Below are positions 6,605 through 14,421 of a stretch of 16,317 bases of DNA, piece by piece. Under the pieces are notes generated by a model. The model was not told the DNA's origin. It ran no database searches and saw nothing but the letters and a program-made list of their open reading frames with translations. The position numbers and the translations under genes were made by a program. Source of the stretch: Flavobacterium sp. (GTDB taxonomy: Bacteria > Bacteroidota > Bacteroidia > Flavobacteriales > Flavobacteriaceae). The stretch is from assembly GCA_030153045.1 (NCBI GenBank), contig JASLID010000054.1, forward strand, positions 1 through 16,317, in the 5' to 3' direction. The stretch's first letter is position 1; every line of letters starts with the position of its first letter.

Positions 6605-7885
6605 ATGAAAAAATCATTACTCTTTATAACTGTATTCTTCTGCTTTATATCTTCACAAGCCCAACAATCTATTGGAATTACAGGCGAAACAAATTGGTTT
6701 AACAATTGGACAAACTTTAAGCCTAAAACAACAATATATCAAGACCCTACTCATATACTAAGTGGAGAAATCAGTAAGAACACCGTATTGTCTAAAAAGA
6801 ATGTTTACTTACTGATGAATGTAGTGTATTTAACAAACAATGCAACATTAACCATCGAACCAGGGACAGTGATTCGTGGTGATTATAATACATGCGGGAC
6901 TTTAGTTATTACCAAAGGAGCTCAAATTATAGCCGAAGGTACTGTTACAGATCCAATAGTTTTTACTTCAAATAAAGGAGACTCAGAAAGAAAGCCTGGT
7001 GATTGGGGTGGGATAGTGGTACTGGGCGATGCGCCTATAAATAAATATGGAGGTATAAGTTCAATCGATTTTAATTTAGATCCCAAACACGCTTCTTATG
7101 GTGGCGAAAACAAGGAAAGTAACTCCGGTATATTTAAATATGTCAGAATCGAATTTTCAGGCAGAAAATTAAATTCGCATAAAGAATTAAATGGGTTGTC
7201 ATTAGCTGGAGTGGGAAGTAAAACGAAAATTGATTTCGTCCAAATTAGTTTTTCCAATGATGATTCTTTCGAATGTTATGGGGGTGATTTAAGTTTAAAT
7301 AATCTAATTTCATTTCGAGCTACCGACGATGATTTCGATTTTACACAAGGAGCACAATGTAAAATTAACAACAGTGTAGCTATCCGATTTCCTTTTTCGT
7401 CCGACATTTCAAGATCCAGATGTTTCGAAATCGATTCTTACGACAAAGTCGAAAATTTCGATTTTTCAAAGAAAATGACAACCATAATAGCTAATAACAT
7501 ATCACTAATTAATAACGAAGAGAATAGCCAAGGATTAGTTAAAGAAGCTATTTATGTAAAAACAGATAGTTTTTTAACCATGAAAAACAGCTTGATTTCA
7601 GGTTTTGAAAAAAGTATTTTAATTGATGACAAACTTTCAGAAGTTAAAAATATAGAAAAAATAAAACTTGAAAACATACTGTTTAATAGTTGTAATGGAA
7701 ATATTGTTACCGAGACAGGTCAAAATAATGACTTAGTAATGAATTGGTTTAGCAATGATAAATTTAATTTAAGATGGTCTAAAACAAATAAAGCAGAATT
7801 GTTTGAAGAGTCCGAAATTAAAAAAAATCCCGACCTAAGAATTAAAACCGCAAATATCACTACAAGTCGAGTGGCTTCAAATTAA
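6605..7885 (+). CDS. Exported parallel beta-helix protein, paralogue 1
   Basis: The 426-residue product has a type I signal peptide (MKKSLLFITVFFCFISSQA, cleaved before QQS). A right-handed beta-helix-like body follows, with repeated hydrophobic strands: ATLTIEPGTVIRGD (80-93), TLVITKGAQIIAEG (99-112), RKPGDWGGIVVLGDAPIN (129-146). Acidic conserved motifs are DDSFE (219-223) and DDDFD (241-245), then RSRCFEIDSYDKVEN (270-284). Proteins with the EPGTVIRG / GDWGG / DDSFE signature are frequent in Bacteroidota and usually annotated as hypothetical. There is no lipobox and no recognisable type IX secretion C-terminal domain, so it may stay in the periplasm or leave by another route. It extends about 16 residues past the end of its neighbour (tail TANITTSRVASN). 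Function unknown; a carbohydrate or surface role is only suggested by the fold. Confidence 0.8.
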   Translation: MKKSLLFITVFFCFISSQAQQSIGITGETNWFNNWTNFKPKTTIYQDPTHILSGEISKNTVLSKKNVYLLMNVVYLTNNATLTIEPGTVIRGDYNTCGTLVITKGAQIIAEGTVTDPIVFTSNKGDSERKPGDWGGIVVLGDAPINKYGGISSIDFNLDPKHASYGGENKESNSGIFKYVRIEFSGRKLNSHKELNGLSLAGVGSKTKIDFVQISFSNDDSFECYGGDLSLNNLISFRATDDDFDFTQGAQCKINNSVAIRFPFSSDISRSRCFEIDSYDKVENFDFSKKMTTIIANNISLINNEENSQGLVKEAIYVKTDSFLTMKNSLISGFEKSILIDDKLSEVKNIEKIKLENILFNSCNGNIVTETGQNNDLVMNWFSNDKFNLRWSKTNKAELFEESEIKKNPDLRIKTANITTSRVASN

Positions 7886-8052
7886 TTTTTTTATTGGCAC
7901 GATTATTGAAAAATTGTTTCGGCTATGAAATACTTTTTTATTTATCTTTACAGGCTCGATAATTATCTCGTTAATTAATTTTGTTATTCTTTATTTCTTA
8001 TAAAAGAATATTAACTAATGTTTATCTGTGTTTTAAAATGAAAAGTATTTTG

Positions 8053-8060
8053 TAACTTTA
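8053..8060 (+). promoter_or_regulatory. Weak -7 element before the second beta-helix gene
   Basis: TAACTTTA differs from TAnnTTTG only in the last base and lies 26 nt before the ATG at 8087. No TTG stands at the right distance upstream. The 201-nt gap after the first paralogue has no clear terminator, so read-through from 6570 is possible. Confidence 0.35.
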
Positions 8061-8086
8061 AATAAGAATCATTAAAAAGACCCCAT

Positions 8087-9340
8087 ATGAAAATTAAGAT
8101 TTTACTACTTGCTTTGTCTACATTTTATGTAGCTAATGCGCAAAAAACGAAAGGAATAACTGGTGACTCAAACTGGTTTAATGGTTGGACAAACTTTAAG
8201 CCAAATTCAGCTGAATACGGTCAAGCAACACAAATTTTAATAGGAGATATTAAAGAAAACATGACGCTTACTAAAGGAACTGTCTATTTGCTAATGGGAA
8301 CGGTTCATGTTGCTAAAGGTGTAGTGCTTACTATAGAGCCGGGAACAGTAATTAGAGGTGATTTTGATACTATTGGTACGCTAACAGTAACAAAAGGAGC
8401 TAAAATTATGGCTGAAGGTACCGAAACCGATCCTATTATATTTACTTCAAACAAACCGTCTGGAAGCAGAAAGCCTGGGGATTGGGGCGGGGTGATATTA
8501 ATGGGTGATGCGCCAATAAATAGACATGGTGGAGTATCATCTTCATTCTATGATCCTAATCCGTTGTATAATACTTTTGGTGGGCCTAATGAGTTAGATA
8601 ACTCTGGGGTGTTAAAATATATAAGAATTGAGTTTGCAGGAAAAAAAATCGAATCAAAAGCAATTGCTTTAAACGGACTAACACTTGCGGCAATTGGTGG
8701 TAAAACTAAAATTGACTTCATACAAATTAGTTTTGCAAATGATGATTCATTCGAGGCTTTCGGAGGGAATGTAGATCTTAATAATGTAATATCCTACAGG
8801 GCTTTTGATGATGATTTTGACTACTCAATGGGAATTCAAACCACAGTTAGCAATAGTATAGCTATACGTAATCCCTATACTTCTGATAACACAAGATCGA
8901 GATGCTTTGAGATTGATTCGTATGATAAAGTAGAAAACTATGATCCTGCTAAAAAGAAAACATTAGTTAAGCTAAACAATGTAACGTTGCTGAATAGTGA
9001 AACAGGTACTGCTGATAGTATGAGCTTGATAAAAGAAGCTATTTCTGTATGGTCAGATTCTTTTCTTGAAGTTAATAGATGTGTTGTAGTTGGATTTTCA
9101 AGCTTTATCGCTTTTAATGATAAATATTTAGAAGGCGACAACTTTAAGAAAGTAAAAGTTTATGATTGCTTGATTGATAGTTGTACAGAATTGTTTACCA
9201 ATGAAAAGTTGTTTAAAGCAGAAAGTGCAAATAATTGGTTTACACAACAAGATAAACTATTAGAGGTTTCTAAAGTAGGAATGAGTAATTTATTTAAAAA
9301 TACTGATCTAAAAAAGAAGCCTGATTTTAGACTTAAGTAA
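8087..9340 (+). CDS. Exported parallel beta-helix protein, paralogue 2
   Basis: The 417-residue product aligns with its upstream neighbour over nearly the whole length, at roughly half identical residues by eye, with the same order of motifs: NWFNGWTNFKPN, LTIEPGTVIRGDFDT (81-95), KPGDWGGVILMGDAPIN (129-145), DDSFE (219-223), DDDFD (241-245) and TRSRCFEIDSYDKVENYD. The signal peptide ends at ANA with cleavage before QKT. The conserved Asp/Asn motifs sit at identical positions in both paralogues, so they are likely structural or metal-binding. It has neither a lipobox nor a type IX C-terminal domain. The pair looks like an old tandem duplication. It is followed by a terminator. Function unknown. 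Confidence 0.8.
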   Translation: MKIKILLLALSTFYVANAQKTKGITGDSNWFNGWTNFKPNSAEYGQATQILIGDIKENMTLTKGTVYLLMGTVHVAKGVVLTIEPGTVIRGDFDTIGTLTVTKGAKIMAEGTETDPIIFTSNKPSGSRKPGDWGGVILMGDAPINRHGGVSSSFYDPNPLYNTFGGPNELDNSGVLKYIRIEFAGKKIESKAIALNGLTLAAIGGKTKIDFIQISFANDDSFEAFGGNVDLNNVISYRAFDDDFDYSMGIQTTVSNSIAIRNPYTSDNTRSRCFEIDSYDKVENYDPAKKKTLVKLNNVTLLNSETGTADSMSLIKEAISVWSDSFLEVNRCVVVGFSSFIAFNDKYLEGDNFKKVKVYDCLIDSCTELFTNEKLFKAESANNWFTQQDKLLEVSKVGMSNLFKNTDLKKKPDFRLK

Positions 9341-9367
9341 GAAATCTTCATCCGAATATTATATTTT

Positions 9368-9394
9368 AAAAGCGCTTGTAAGAAAGCGCTTTTT
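9368..9394 (+). terminator. Intrinsic terminator after the second beta-helix gene
   Basis: AAAAGCGCTT (9368-9377) pairs perfectly with AAGCGCTTTT (9384-9393) around the loop GTAAGA. The T-run 9390-9394 follows. It separates the beta-helix block from dnaG. Confidence 0.82.
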
Positions 9395-9413
9395 CATTTT
9401 CTAATATCTCGAC

Positions 9414-9429
9414 TAACTTTGTATCTTTG
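9414..9429 (+). promoter_or_regulatory. Tandem -7 elements for dnaG
   Basis: Two perfect -7 elements abut: TAACTTTG (9414-9421) and TATCTTTG (9422-9429). Neither has a clear TTG at -33. The leaders would be about 21 and 13 nt to the ATG at 9446. Confidence 0.55.
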
Positions 9430-9445
9430 ACGCTTTCAGATAAAG

Positions 9446-11425
9446 ATGATTTCCAAGAGTACCATAGACACCGTTTTTGAAACCGCCCGAGTTGAGGAGG
9501 TTATTGGCGATTTTGTACAACTCAAAAGAGCAGGAAGTAATCTAAAAGGATTAAGCCCTTTTTCCGATGAAAAGTCACCTTCCTTTATGGTGTCGCCAGT
9601 AAAGCAAATCTGGAAAGATTTCAGCTCAGGAAAAGGAGGCAACGCCGTTACGTTTGTGATGGAACACGAACACTTTTCGTTTCCGGAAGCCATTAAATAT
9701 TTGGCTAAAAAATACAATATTGAAATTGAAGAAACGGAACAAACGATTGAAGATGTAGCCGAAGCCAACGAAAAAGAAAGCATGTACTTGGTGTCAGAAT
9801 ATGCTCAAAAATTCTTTCAAAATACCATGTTAAATACTGACGAAGGAAAATCTATCGGTCTTTCTTATTTTAAGGAAAGAGGATTTACTTCAGAAACAAT
9901 AAAAAAATTCGGACTGGGTTATTCACCCGAAACGTGGGATGCTTTTACAAAAGAAGCGCTGGGTCAAGGCTATAAATTAGATTATATAGAAAAAGTAGGG
10001 TTGACCATACTTCGCGAAGATGGAAGACATTTCGACCGATTTAAAGGTCGCGTCATGTTTCCTATTCAAAGCATGTCCGGTCGTGTTTTAGGGTTTGGAG
10101 GTCGTATTTTAACTTCCGATAAAAAAGCTGCTAAATACCTTAATTCACCCGAAAGTGAAATTTATCATAAAAGTAAAGTCTTATACGGTATATTTCACGC
10201 CAAACAAGCCATTGCAAAATTAGACAATTGCTTTTTGTGTGAAGGTTATACCGATGTCATTCAAATGCATCAAGCAGGAATCGAGAATGTGGTTTCTTCT
10301 TCAGGAACTGCACTTACACCAGATCAAATTAGGTTAATTAACAGATTAACTAAAAACATCACGGTACTGTTTGATGGTGATGCTGCAGGACTTCGTGCTT
10401 CAATTCGAGGGATAGATTTAATCCTGGAAGAAGGGATGAATGTAAAAGTTTGCACCTTTCCAGATGGTGATGATCCTGATAGTTTTGCTAAAAAAACACC
10501 TCAAGAAGAATTACTCAAATACCTTGATGAAAACGCCATGGATTTCATTCAGTTTAAAGCTTCTTTATTAATGAAAGATGCAAAGAATGATCCTATAAAA
10601 AAAGCGGAACTCATTAGGGATATGGTTATGAGTATTTCTAAAATTCCAGACCGTATTAAGCGAGAAATTTATGTTCAGGAATGTTCTCGTATTATGGATA
10701 TTTCCGAGGAGGTTTTATTTAATACCTTGGCGCAATTAGTTCAAAAAGACATTTCAAAAGCTGGAGAAAAACTAAAGCAAGATCAAAAAGCATTTGAAGT
10801 TCATAAAAACGAAAATGTATCTGTTAATGTAAAAGTGGATGTTCTGTATGAACTCGAAAGAAAAATTATCGAAATCTTACTGCTTTACGGAAATAACGAA
10901 GAAGATTTTGAAGATTTTCTTTTAAAAAGTAACGATGAAGGTGAACTGCATGAAGTTAAAGAAGTAAACAAGTATAAGGTTTTTCAGCGAATTTATTTGA
11001 GTTTACACGAAGATGAGGTGGAACTGGCAAATCCTATTTTTAAAGCCATTTACAACGATTTGATTCAGTATTTTAATGAAGCTGAAAAGTTTGAAATAGA
11101 ACAATATTTAATGCGTCTTTCACCCGAATTGTCTCAAGAAGTTACCACTATTTTGATGGATGACGAAAGGGTTGCATTACACAATTGGGAAGCCAAACAA
11201 ATTTATGTAAAGCAAAAAGACCAAACCATAGGGCAGTACGTTTCGGAAACAATACTTTCTTTACGTTGGTTTTTGGTCAATAAAATTATAGATGAAATAA
11301 AAACATCCATTTCGCCTGAAATGGATGCTGATAATTCTGATAACCTATCTATGGTTATGGATTATTCCAAATTAATCAATAATTTCTCGAGTAAATTGGG
11401 AAGAGTAATGTCACGCTATAGCTAA
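9446..11425 (+). CDS. dnaG: DNA primase DnaG lacking zinc-finger ligands
   Basis: The 659-residue product is the bacterial replicative primase that lays RNA primers at the fork. The N-terminal CHC2-type domain keeps its frame (LSPFSDEKSPSFMVSPVK, then DFSSGKGGNAVTFVM), but all four expected zinc ligands are changed: S37, S40, D58 and S61 stand where E. coli has C40, H43, C61 and C64. The catalytic core is intact: RFKGRVMFPI, GFGGR, and a TOPRIM domain with EGYTDVI (E266) and DGDAAG (D310, D312). The C-terminal helical part should bind the DnaB helicase. From memory, other flavobacterial primases show the same loss, so it is probably an ancestral change and not decay. The stop codon overlaps that of the convergent response regulator gene by 4 nt. 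Confidence 0.96.
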   Translation: MISKSTIDTVFETARVEEVIGDFVQLKRAGSNLKGLSPFSDEKSPSFMVSPVKQIWKDFSSGKGGNAVTFVMEHEHFSFPEAIKYLAKKYNIEIEETEQTIEDVAEANEKESMYLVSEYAQKFFQNTMLNTDEGKSIGLSYFKERGFTSETIKKFGLGYSPETWDAFTKEALGQGYKLDYIEKVGLTILREDGRHFDRFKGRVMFPIQSMSGRVLGFGGRILTSDKKAAKYLNSPESEIYHKSKVLYGIFHAKQAIAKLDNCFLCEGYTDVIQMHQAGIENVVSSSGTALTPDQIRLINRLTKNITVLFDGDAAGLRASIRGIDLILEEGMNVKVCTFPDGDDPDSFAKKTPQEELLKYLDENAMDFIQFKASLLMKDAKNDPIKKAELIRDMVMSISKIPDRIKREIYVQECSRIMDISEEVLFNTLAQLVQKDISKAGEKLKQDQKAFEVHKNENVSVNVKVDVLYELERKIIEILLLYGNNEEDFEDFLLKSNDEGELHEVKEVNKYKVFQRIYLSLHEDEVELANPIFKAIYNDLIQYFNEAEKFEIEQYLMRLSPELSQEVTTILMDDERVALHNWEAKQIYVKQKDQTIGQYVSETILSLRWFLVNKIIDEIKTSISPEMDADNSDNLSMVMDYSKLINNFSSKLGRVMSRYS

Positions 11426-12051
11426 ACGATTTCTAAAGTTTTGGCTTTGTTTACTAAATCAACTAAATTAGTCACATTTAACTTAGCTAATAATCTAAGT
11501 TTGTAGGTGCTAATTGTTTTTTCGTTCAGATTTAAAGCTTCGGCTACTTCTTTATTTTTCTTTCCATTAGACAAATAACGTAAAACTTCTATTTCACGGC
11601 TGGATAATTTTCGATACAAACGTTCAGATTTGGCTTGTTTCGAAATTAAAGCCATATTGCGTTTTACCGCTTCACTAAATATAATGGCGCCACGATTTAC
11701 TTTAATTATTGTTGAGGCTAGTGTATCTAGTTTTTCTGATTTTTCTACGAATGAGGACACACCTGCTTTAATAGCATTTGGCGCATAAACCTGTTCGTTA
11801 AGATTAGAAAAAAGTACAATTTTAAGTTTCGGGTAGTTTTTTAATAATGTCTTTATAAGATTTATGCTTGAAAGACCGTCGAGTTCTAGGTCTAAAACTA
11901 AAACATCGATATCCTTACGTTTTAGCATTTCTTCTACCATATCAAAATTATCCACGATACCTACCAATGAAATATCAGCATGCTCCTTAAAGTATGATTT
12001 AATTCCAAAATGAACTACGGGGTGATTGTCTGCAAGACCTATCTTTACCAT
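11422..12051 (-). CDS. Orphan NarL/LuxR-family response regulator
   Basis: The 209-residue product has a receiver domain (about 1-120) with the phospho-acceptor D54 in VLDLEL, an ADNHP acidic site (D8, with N9 where a second acid is common), S82 and K104. A LuxR-type helix-turn-helix follows at about 147-207 (KLSSREIEVLRYLSNGKKNK, then NLNEKTISTYKLRLLAKL). It should be a DNA-binding transcription factor switched by phosphorylation. No histidine kinase gene lies in the window, so the partner is unknown. The gene is 110 nt downstream of nadE on the same strand, but the gap contains repeats of its own (12106-12171), which suggests separate control. It runs into dnaG tail to tail with no terminator between them. 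Confidence 0.9.
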   Translation of the reverse strand: MVKIGLADNHPVVHFGIKSYFKEHADISLVGIVDNFDMVEEMLKRKDIDVLVLDLELDGLSSINLIKTLLKNYPKLKIVLFSNLNEQVYAPNAIKAGVSSFVEKSEKLDTLASTIIKVNRGAIIFSEAVKRNMALISKQAKSERLYRKLSSREIEVLRYLSNGKKNKEVAEALNLNEKTISTYKLRLLAKLNVTNLVDLVNKAKTLEIV

Positions 12052-12105
12052 GGCTAAAAAGTATTAATGTTAAACAACAAAGCAGGGGATAAAGATACGA
12101 AAGTT

Positions 12106-12171
12106 TTTACAATTTATTGTAAATCAAGTAATATTTTACTTATAAGTTACATAAGTGTAAATTATAAGTTA
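12106..12171. repeat. Palindromes and short repeats upstream of the response regulator gene
   Basis: TTTACAAT (12106-12113) and ATTGTAAA (12116-12123) form an inverted repeat with a 2-nt centre. Next come the perfect palindrome ACTTATAAGT (12138-12147) and two copies of TATAAGTTA (12141-12149 and 12163-12171), 22 bp apart or about two helical turns, with a related ATAAGTGTA (12151-12159) between them. They fill the gap between nadE and the regulator gene, and the last copy overlaps the nadE 3' end. They are operator candidates. Confidence 0.45.
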
Positions 12172-12977
12172 TCCCTAAATTCATTCGGAATTACACAAAC
12201 CGGGATTGGATTCATCTTATGTTGGTTGATGGTGTTTAAACGTTTGTAAATTTCAAACACAATTTTTTCTCTGCCTGTGAAATCATTAGCGTTTTTTCCT
12301 TTTTCTAGTTCTTTCATCGCCCATTCTAGTTCAGGGTAACTAGCGCCTAATTGGTCTTCATCGCTTCGGTCATCACCAAACAACCCATCAGTAGGGGCGG
12401 CTTTCAAAATAGATTCAGGTACTTGCAAATAAGTGGCAAGAGCACGAACATCGCTTTTCATTAAATCGGCAATAGGACTCAAGTCAACACCACCATCACC
12501 ATATTTGGTAAAAAAACCAACACCGAAATCTTCCACTTTATTTCCAGTACCTGCAACTAATAATCCATGAATTCCAGCTAAATAGTATAAACTGGTCATT
12601 CTTAAACGCGCTCGGGTATTGGCTAACGATAAATTGAGTTTGGCTTCATTGTCTGAAGTAGGCACTTCGGTTTTAAAACTTTCAAAAACTGGAGTTAAAT
12701 CAATTCTCGAATCAGAAACGTTTGAAAATCGTTTTTTAAGCTGTGCAATATGCTCATTCGCTCTATTAACATGACTTTGCGCTTGGTGTATGGGCATTTC
12801 TACACAAAGTGTGGTTAAGCCGGTCTGAGCACATAGTGTTGAGGTTAGTGCCGAATCTATTCCTCCTGAAATCCCAACAACAAATCCGTTTACTTTAGCC
12901 TTTTCAGCATAGGCTTTAAGCCAGTTTACGATATGTATGTTAACTTTTTCGGTATTAATAGTGCTATTTTTTTGCAT
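12162..12977 (-). CDS. nadE: Ammonia-dependent NAD+ synthetase NadE
   Basis: The 271-residue product amidates deamido-NAD+ to NAD+ using ATP, the last step of NAD synthesis. The N-type ATP pyrophosphatase loop is SGGIDS (37-42). Further conserved blocks are NTRARLRMTSLYYLA, GTGNKVEDFGVGFFTKYGDGG and DLSPIADLMKSDVRALA, plus the substrate-binding stretch APTDGLFGDDRSDEDQLG. There is no N-terminal nitrilase (glutaminase) domain, so free ammonia is the expected nitrogen donor. Length is normal for the single-domain form. The gene is divergent from gldB with overlapping promoters, and the response regulator gene lies downstream on the same strand. Confidence 0.95.
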   Translation of the reverse strand: MQKNSTINTEKVNIHIVNWLKAYAEKAKVNGFVVGISGGIDSALTSTLCAQTGLTTLCVEMPIHQAQSHVNRANEHIAQLKKRFSNVSDSRIDLTPVFESFKTEVPTSDNEAKLNLSLANTRARLRMTSLYYLAGIHGLLVAGTGNKVEDFGVGFFTKYGDGGVDLSPIADLMKSDVRALATYLQVPESILKAAPTDGLFGDDRSDEDQLGASYPELEWAMKELEKGKNANDFTGREKIVFEIYKRLNTINQHKMNPIPVCVIPNEFRDNL

Positions 12978-12984
12978 GGTAACG

Positions 12985-13012
12985 CTGAGTTTTAAAAACG
13001 AATGTATATTTG
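12985..13012 (+). promoter_or_regulatory. Promoter for gldB-gldC
   Basis: TATATTTG (13005-13012) is a perfect -7 element, with CTG (12985-12987) 17 nt upstream as an imperfect -33. The predicted leader is about 63 nt and contains the 13028-13050 hairpin. The promoter overlaps that of nadE on the other strand. Confidence 0.6.
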
Positions 13013-13020
13013 CAAAAATA
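13013..13020 (-). promoter_or_regulatory. -7 element for nadE
   Basis: The minus strand reads TATTTTTG from 13020 to 13013, a full TAnnTTTG match. It is directly adjacent to the gldB -7 element and about 32 nt of leader away from the nadE ATG at 12977. No TTG is seen at -33. Confidence 0.5.
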
Positions 13021-13027
13021 ATAATTT

Positions 13028-13050
13028 TAAACCGAATTCGTTTCGGTTTA
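13028..13050 (+). promoter_or_regulatory. Hairpin in the gldB leader
   Basis: TAAACCGAA (13028-13036) pairs perfectly with TTCGGTTTA (13042-13050) around the loop TTCGT. There is no T-run, so it is not a terminator. It lies in the gldB leader and also covers the -33 region of the nadE promoter, so it could be a binding site for a dimeric repressor or an mRNA structure. Confidence 0.45.
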
Positions 13051-13078
13051 TATTAGTAAGTAAAAGACTAAATAATTC

Positions 13079-14035
13079 ATGAAAAAATATATTTTAATCA
13101 TAATTGCTTCAGTTGCATTATTTTCTTGTTCTCAAAAAAGCAAAGTACAAGATGAAGCTGAAGAAATTCCTGTTTCAATAAAGGTAGATCGTTACGATAA
13201 GGCTTTTTTTGAAACGCCTCCAAATCAATTGTATAAATTAAAAGCACAATACCCTTATTTTTTTCCGCCAACAGTTTCTGATTCTGTTTTGATAGAAAAA
13301 ATGACGAATCCGTTATGGAGAGAGTTATATGCCGAAGTGGAGAAAAAATACAGCAACTTCGATAAAGAAAAAGAAGGAATCGAAGATTTGTTTCGATATG
13401 TGAAGTTTTATTATCCTAAAACAAGAATTCCTAAAGTGGTAACTTTAATCCACGATATGGATCCGGATTATAAAGCAATTTATACTGATAGTCTTTTAGT
13501 TATTTCATTGGAAATGTATTTGGGTAAAAGTCATAAGTTTTATGAGTACCCTGAATATTTGAAACAAACTTTTGAGCCTTCTCAAATGTTACCAGATATT
13601 GTTCAAAGTATTTCTTACAGTAAAGTAAAACCACCAACAGAAAGAGATTTCTTGTCACAAATGATTTATGCGGGGAAACAATTATACTTAAAAGATGTCT
13701 TGCTTCCTGAATATTCTGATGAAGATAAGATTTGTTATACTTCCGAAGAAATTAAATGGTGTGAGGAGCATGATGTTGATGTTTGGCGTTATTTCATTGA
13801 AGAAAAATTATTGTACAGTACAGATCCAAAATTAACCCAACGATTTATTTCTCCGAGTCCGTTTTCTAAATTTGGGTTGGTTTCAGATAACGAAACGCCA
13901 GGACGAATAGGAACGTGGGTGGGATGGCAAATTGTACGTTCATACATGGACAACAATGACATCCCGATGCAGAAACTAATGGTTATGGATGCCAAAGAAA
14001 TATTTCAAAAATCTAAATATAAACCTACTAAATAA
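13079..14035 (+). CDS. gldB: Gliding motility lipoprotein GldB
   Basis: The 318-residue product matches GldB, a lipoprotein needed for gliding in Flavobacterium johnsoniae. The signal peptide MKKYILIIIASVALFSC has the lipidated cysteine at residue 17. Typical family stretches are IKVDRYDKAFF, NPLWRELYAEVEKKY and, near the end, PGRIGTWVGWQIVRSYM. The body looks like a soluble, zincin-like domain (peptidase-related fold). No clear HExxH catalytic motif is present, so no enzyme activity is claimed. Its TAA stop shares one base with the ATG of gldC (TAATG), consistent with tight coupling. The 63-nt leader carries a hairpin. Confidence 0.93.
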   Translation: MKKYILIIIASVALFSCSQKSKVQDEAEEIPVSIKVDRYDKAFFETPPNQLYKLKAQYPYFFPPTVSDSVLIEKMTNPLWRELYAEVEKKYSNFDKEKEGIEDLFRYVKFYYPKTRIPKVVTLIHDMDPDYKAIYTDSLLVISLEMYLGKSHKFYEYPEYLKQTFEPSQMLPDIVQSISYSKVKPPTERDFLSQMIYAGKQLYLKDVLLPEYSDEDKICYTSEEIKWCEEHDVDVWRYFIEEKLLYSTDPKLTQRFISPSPFSKFGLVSDNETPGRIGTWVGWQIVRSYMDNNDIPMQKLMVMDAKEIFQKSKYKPTK

Positions 14036-14370
14036 TGGCAGTTACAAAAACATCTGATATTAAATTTCAAATTTCGCTCGACGAAAATAATGTTCCTGAA
14101 CAATTGCATTGGACAGCACAAGATGGTGGAATTGCAAATGAAGAGGCTAAAGCCGTGATGCTTAACATTTGGGATAGTAAAGCTAAGGAAACCATGCGTA
14201 TTGACTTATGGACGAAAGACATGCCGGTCGATGAGATGAAAATCTTTTTCCACCAAACGCTAGTGGCTATGTCCGATACTTTTGAACGCGCCACTGCCGA
14301 TGAAAAAATGAGTGCTACTATGCGCGACTTTTGTGATTATTTCGCTGAAAAATTAGAATTAAAGAAATAA
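14035..14370 (+). CDS. gldC: Gliding motility protein GldC
   Basis: The 111-residue product has no signal peptide or membrane segment and should be cytosolic. It matches GldC by size, by sequence (SDIKFQISLDENNVPEQLHW, then DMPVDEMKIFFHQTLVAMSD) and by position directly after gldB. In F. johnsoniae gldC is cotranscribed with gldB and improves motility without being absolutely required. The start codon overlaps the gldB stop by one base. A strong terminator begins at its stop codon. Confidence 0.93.
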   Translation: MAVTKTSDIKFQISLDENNVPEQLHWTAQDGGIANEEAKAVMLNIWDSKAKETMRIDLWTKDMPVDEMKIFFHQTLVAMSDTFERATADEKMSATMRDFCDYFAEKLELKK

Positions 14371-14400
14371 AAAAGTCCCGATGTAAATCGGGACTTTTTT
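14369..14400. terminator. Bidirectional intrinsic terminator between gldC and engB
   Basis: A perfect 14-bp stem, AAAAAAGTCCCGAT (14369-14382) with its complement (14387-14400), encloses the tetraloop GTAA. It has a T-run on both strands and serves the convergent gldBC and engB units. Confidence 0.93.
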
Positions 14401-14421
14401 ATAAGCTAATTTTTTTTCAAT

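Noticed and set aside
7886..8052. Terminator or small gene between the two beta-helix genes
   Set aside because: GATAATTATC is a short palindrome without a stem extension or T-run, and no credible reading frame is present.
6605..9340. Type IX secretion cargo or adhesin assignment for the beta-helix pair
   Set aside because: Neither C-terminus shows the conserved type IX sorting domain; the end of each protein is still body-like sequence.
12067..12249. Small plus-strand reading frame across the nadE-regulator gap
   Set aside because: It runs antisense into nadE, has no promoter, and its first half is the repeat-rich gap; it is a chance frame.
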